The notes under the pieces were generated by a model. The model did not search any database. It saw only the letters and a list, made by a program, of their open reading frames with translations, and was not told the DNA's origin. Below, piece by piece: positions 62,001 through 64,000 of a DNA stretch of 64,000 bases. Position 1 is the stretch's first letter. Each line of letters starts with the position of its first letter. The position numbers and the translations under genes are program-made. Source of the stretch: Neurospora tetrasperma FGSC 2508 (taxonomy: Eukaryota; Ascomycota; Sordariomycetes; Sordariales; Sordariaceae); contig NW_009799100.1 in assembly GCF_000213175.1 (NCBI RefSeq), positions 2,028,503 to 2,092,502 of the forward strand. Reading direction: 5' to 3'.

Positions 62001-62724
62001 TGGCTCTGAAGTTAAGGATACCGATATCAGCTCGGAGACACGGACGCATAGTAGGGGAGGCTCAACTCAAAGCGAAAGGGATGCCAGAGAGGCTGAAGAC
62101 GTCGTTTTCGGCTTGCCTAGAAGCTCTACTGTTGTGAGCTCTAGTGATAGAACCAAGGGCTTTCTGTCATCACAATCAGCGTCCTCGCCCTCAGGATCTC
62201 TGAGTGCCACCGAGCAGCCAAAATTCGTACGCCGAATGGACTCTGTGACGTGGAGCGATCGAGACTGGATCGAAAGTGGCGACGAGAGCGACACTGGAAG
62301 CGAGAGCGGCGGTCAGCGGGAAAACAAGAAGGATTCTGTTTTTATGGGCGGTCTATCGCCGGCGGACAAGAAAGGAAAAGGGGCGGCAGCAGTTACGTCA
62401 ACAACAACAAACTCCTTCTCCGACCGTGCGGCGGCGGCTGACTCGGGCGGTGGTAGTGGTGACTCGACAAAGCCTGGGTTCAAAAGATCGAGCACGCTGA
62501 ATTGGAACTGGACCGAGAAAATCGTCGGGAAGGGAGCCCTCGGCAGGCCAAAGTCGCCTAGGTCGTCGTCTTTGGCCTCGACCGCGGGTGGTACTACGGA
62601 CATTCAAGGGTTGGGCTTGGCTAGCTCGGCTGCCCAGATTATTGGGAGACCCCAGAGTCAGGGGAAGTCGGCATTAATGCCAACGGTGGTTACTGAACAT
62701 GGTCAGATGACTCGGCAGGAATAG
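59062..62724 (+). CDS. DUF676-type lipase/serine esterase, ROG1-like
   Basis: A single exon of 1220 residues. I chose the ATG at 59062 (MLLLHQTGSVKIGEVVRYTVTY) because the 20 codons before it have no ATG and do not look like the family. Residues 1-160 form the N-terminal beta domain typical of the YGL144C/ROG1/YDL109C group. The alpha/beta hydrolase core follows: the oxyanion-loop VLTHGLHSN (His270), GHSLGGLIQ with nucleophile Ser439, NFIALASPFLGL, and NDGIVPLR with a candidate acid Asp570. A candidate catalytic His is His803 in FHDRIYHPSD. In yeast, Rog1 is a monoacylglycerol lipase and the relative Lpl1 a phospholipase on lipid droplets; a lipid ester substrate is inferred here. A charged low-complexity insertion of about 50 residues interrupts the core at about 297-345, and the last 400 residues are Ser-rich and disordered. 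Confidence 0.93.
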   Translation: MLLLHQTGSVKIGEVVRYTVTYTPSADHILPSPEFLSLRIKNTSAIALRAAFVHGPYTLSVAAYPSHFNPNEKFENPRRYGIPEFEPMLKAGAVWNCHLVVPDNIRQSAGEGTSKHGQFGNPETRGESVSWVIEVASQVIFSTSAAVNYVILLARDEKSLNLGSVVPVLGGQFQAPEPGQVSDFQQSIGSIKDHPAQPKGVFSRAIRLKVEDTGALWNTPQLPGWDQEVHHRAKCHGADAPVEPAVQNKKHKEPINPKKQKKVHLVVLTHGLHSNLGADMLYMKESIDAGVRKAKQDAKARRAKERAAKHQRDTSSSAETGGKRVTGDEDQLRADDGQGGSDDEDDEEVIMRGFSGNATRTEKGIKYLGKRLAKYVLTMVFPDQPFIPTTRAASQAIVHSLKASKQDAEKDSGQKRPSSGSKKTERGYKITKISFIGHSLGGLIQTYAIAYIQKHSPTFFDQVEPVNFIALASPFLGLNHENPYYVKFALDFGLVGRTGQDLGLTWRAPTIARNGFGAIISQFGENTHKHVYGEPQPESKPLLRILPTGPAHTALKKFRNRTVYSNVVNDGIVPLRTSCLLFLDWQGLGRVEKARREAGLVETALSFGWAELTGTNTTAPRARPWAPDDVEEKPGEEGSGDSTPTGPYDAHEVPQPPPHAMLDDDRASLRSTVAASPESEFQKLQNLQSATTSNNTNNPFTGLINFFRSSETQKQAPAPQSSKANRIYQRSQILRSDDTSTTASASSPRSRVTTGNELLDSGESVMAPPKTTVFEAASDLINPKLPSVEYLIDPSKRPRAIFHDRIYHPSDIPPPPLKKRPTTSGFRRRATASTESSSSSATQAPQVKTPGSEASSPYAPSPGIFPRDSSLSRYDYDDTEHTNPDMDPSEIVDGSQMQVEEKIARAYHRGLSWRKVLVKLEPDAHNNIIVRRQFANAFGWPVIQHLVEAHFSDSATAKTSDDKATNKERAKPLYVPPDEHGSEVKDTDISSETRTHSRGGSTQSERDAREAEDVVFGLPRSSTVVSSSDRTKGFLSSQSASSPSGSLSATEQPKFVRRMDSVTWSDRDWIESGDESDTGSESGGQRENKKDSVFMGGLSPADKKGKGAAAVTSTTTNSFSDRAAAADSGGGSGDSTKPGFKRSSTLNWNWTEKIVGKGALGRPKSPRSSSLASTAGGTTDIQGLGLASSAAQIIGRPQSQGKSALMPTVVTEHGQMTRQE

Positions 62725-63460
62725 GAATAGGCACCGCAATAAGCAAAAGGATGATGCGGCAGGGCTGATGAGGGTGAAAGGATAATAATGTTGACAAGCT
62801 TACAAGCAATTGAGTTGCTGAGCCCCGGGGGCGGGGGAAGGGGGGGAGCGGTCTTGCGGTCTCGTAGAGAGCATCTAGACTCCTGCTATACCAGAGTAGC
62901 ACTACTTTAGAGATGGACATTTGGGGGATCACAACATTTAATACCCTATTGTTTACTATCTGCTCGTCTAGAGGTACTAGCTGGTCGGCGTTCATTGATA
63001 TAAAATACATCACATCCCTCACGATGAAAATGCAGGTCATGGACTCGTAAGACCTTTGTCTCCGCATTGGTGATATCTTTTTTTAGTCTGCCTTTGGTCT
63101 AAGGCTATTGTGATGTCCCTAGTATTTTGGCGCATTCAAATGGGTAACATCGTATCTAGACGGATACACAAAACAACACCAATAACACTAACGTTTTTCA
63201 TCGTACATATAGTGGCTTGATGTCCGTGTGTTTGGTGAAGGTATCACACCTTACATGTATGAGCTTTTAGTGTGTTCCAGGACGGTTCTTTTTACCTCGA
63301 TAGTTGTTTAATCATTCGTTGGCAACTGCTCACAGAACTTGGCTGTGCATACTCTCGAGTTCTACCACATGCACCGAGATGTTTAAAGAGTGCAAGGGTA
63401 GGTTGAAAAGCCTCAAGGGTGTCTGGCTCGACAGCTGGAGCACTGGCAAGCAATATCTTC

Positions 63461-63461
<1 letters not shown>

Positions 63462-63500
<39 letters not shown>
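63462..63500. repeat. Poly-A homopolymer, 39 bases
   Basis: Uninterrupted A run. A retroposon tail would show a copied gene on its 5' side and target duplications; neither was seen. Confidence 0.9.
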
Positions 63501-63502
<2 letters not shown>

Positions 63503-63968
63503 CAACTTGTCCCCTTTCTTGATATCTTCTCGCACTTTGGGGGTCATTGTAATCAAATGCTCAAGTATCTGCGAGATTCCACTCTTCGTCTCTTGCTGGT
63601 TGGTGTTCTGCCCACGAATGGAAGCTTTGGATTCATTTGTTTTCCGTCCCGCGGGGGTTACCGTCAGGTACACTGGACACTCTGTACCTATGTCGCTGTA
63701 CCCGACCCCGAATGTCGCACCACGTCTTTTCAGGAACCAAGGGAACCCGTCGGCAGTAGAACCTAGACTTTACGCTACAGTAGTGTTAAATGCAGACTTT
63801 ACGGGGCACCACACACAACGTCGCCCTTGCAGATTCGGAGAGGAGATTCCCGCGATTCAATTCGATGGCGGTTGCTTTTGAATGGAGAAATTCGTCAATC
63901 ACGTAATTGAGCAATTCTTCAGTGATGTGGGGTCGTCGGCGCCTGTACACTAGTCCGTGTATCGGGTG

Positions 63969-63969
63969 T

Positions 63970-64000
<31 letters not shown>
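63969..64000. repeat. Poly-T then poly-G run at window edge
   Basis: About 11 T followed by 21 G reaching the last base of the window. It may be genuine or mark an unresolved contig edge. Confidence 0.85.

Larger units (their letters stand above)
62725..64000. other. Downstream non-coding end of window
   Basis: 3' UTR of the lipase, then DNA without a supported gene. It contains the 39-base A run and terminal T/G runs listed separately. A 115-codon frame (63419-63766) reads through the A run as poly-Lys and is not credible. Confidence 0.5.

Noticed and set aside
63419-63766. 115-codon frame through the poly-A tract
   Set aside because: Open only because the A run reads as poly-Lys; no other support.
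1-64000. CRISPR arrays, operons, ribosome binding sites, rRNA, viral or toxin genes, secondary-metabolite cluster
   Set aside because: The window is eukaryotic nuclear DNA; I found no spaced direct repeats, no polyketide or peptide synthase, no rRNA signature and no viral protein motifs.

Overview
The window reads as nuclear DNA of a filamentous ascomycete, most likely a Sordariomycete. Genes carry short GT-AG introns (mostly 50-220 nt), promoters are pyrimidine-rich, codon use in abundant-protein genes is strongly C-biased at third positions, and the gene set is fungal (Csf1, Stu1, a BED plus Zn2Cys6 regulator, a ROG1-like DUF676 lipase). Species cannot be fixed by reading alone. Exon structures were worked out by hand from splice signals, reading-frame phase and protein-family continuity.

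Layout: 1-5071 holds no supported gene. 5072-6453 (-) encodes a secreted lactonase-type beta-propeller. Two adjacent 243-248 bp inverted-repeat elements (MITE-like, TA-flanked) sit at about 7426-7940. 9434-19436 (-) is the giant lipid-transfer protein Csf1, divergent from a TMEM184/DUF300 membrane protein (20493-22557, +). Then come eEF2 (24805-27665, +), an RBM26/27-like RNA-binding protein (28438-31064, +), exocyst Sec5 (31881-35266, -) and NAD-isocitrate dehydrogenase subunit 2 (36480-38049, +). A gene-poor stretch (38050-46346) contains one tiny gene with a good TATA box (41459-41751, +). It is followed by an unrecognised single-span membrane protein (46347-47618, +), a BSP-type HELVH peptidase-like protein (48050-49176, -), the CLASP Stu1 (50194-53604, +), a BED plus Zn2Cys6 transcription factor (54643-57213, -) and a DUF676 lipase (59062-62724, +). 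The window ends in long homopolymers (39 A, then 21 G at the edge).

The genes are mostly core eukaryotic housekeeping functions: translation elongation, TCA cycle, exocytosis, microtubule dynamics, lipid transfer and mRNA processing. They do not look like a co-regulated cluster. I see no secondary-metabolite cluster, virus, CRISPR, rRNA or convincing tRNA. The most interesting items are the tandem MITE pair, an 18-nt microexon with a tandem (NAGNAG) acceptor in the TMEM184 gene, a hidden 5' exon that restores a zinc finger in the transcription factor, the 76-residue orphan gene, and a low-complexity insertion inside the hydrolase core of the lipase. I did not find evidence of a wholly new system.
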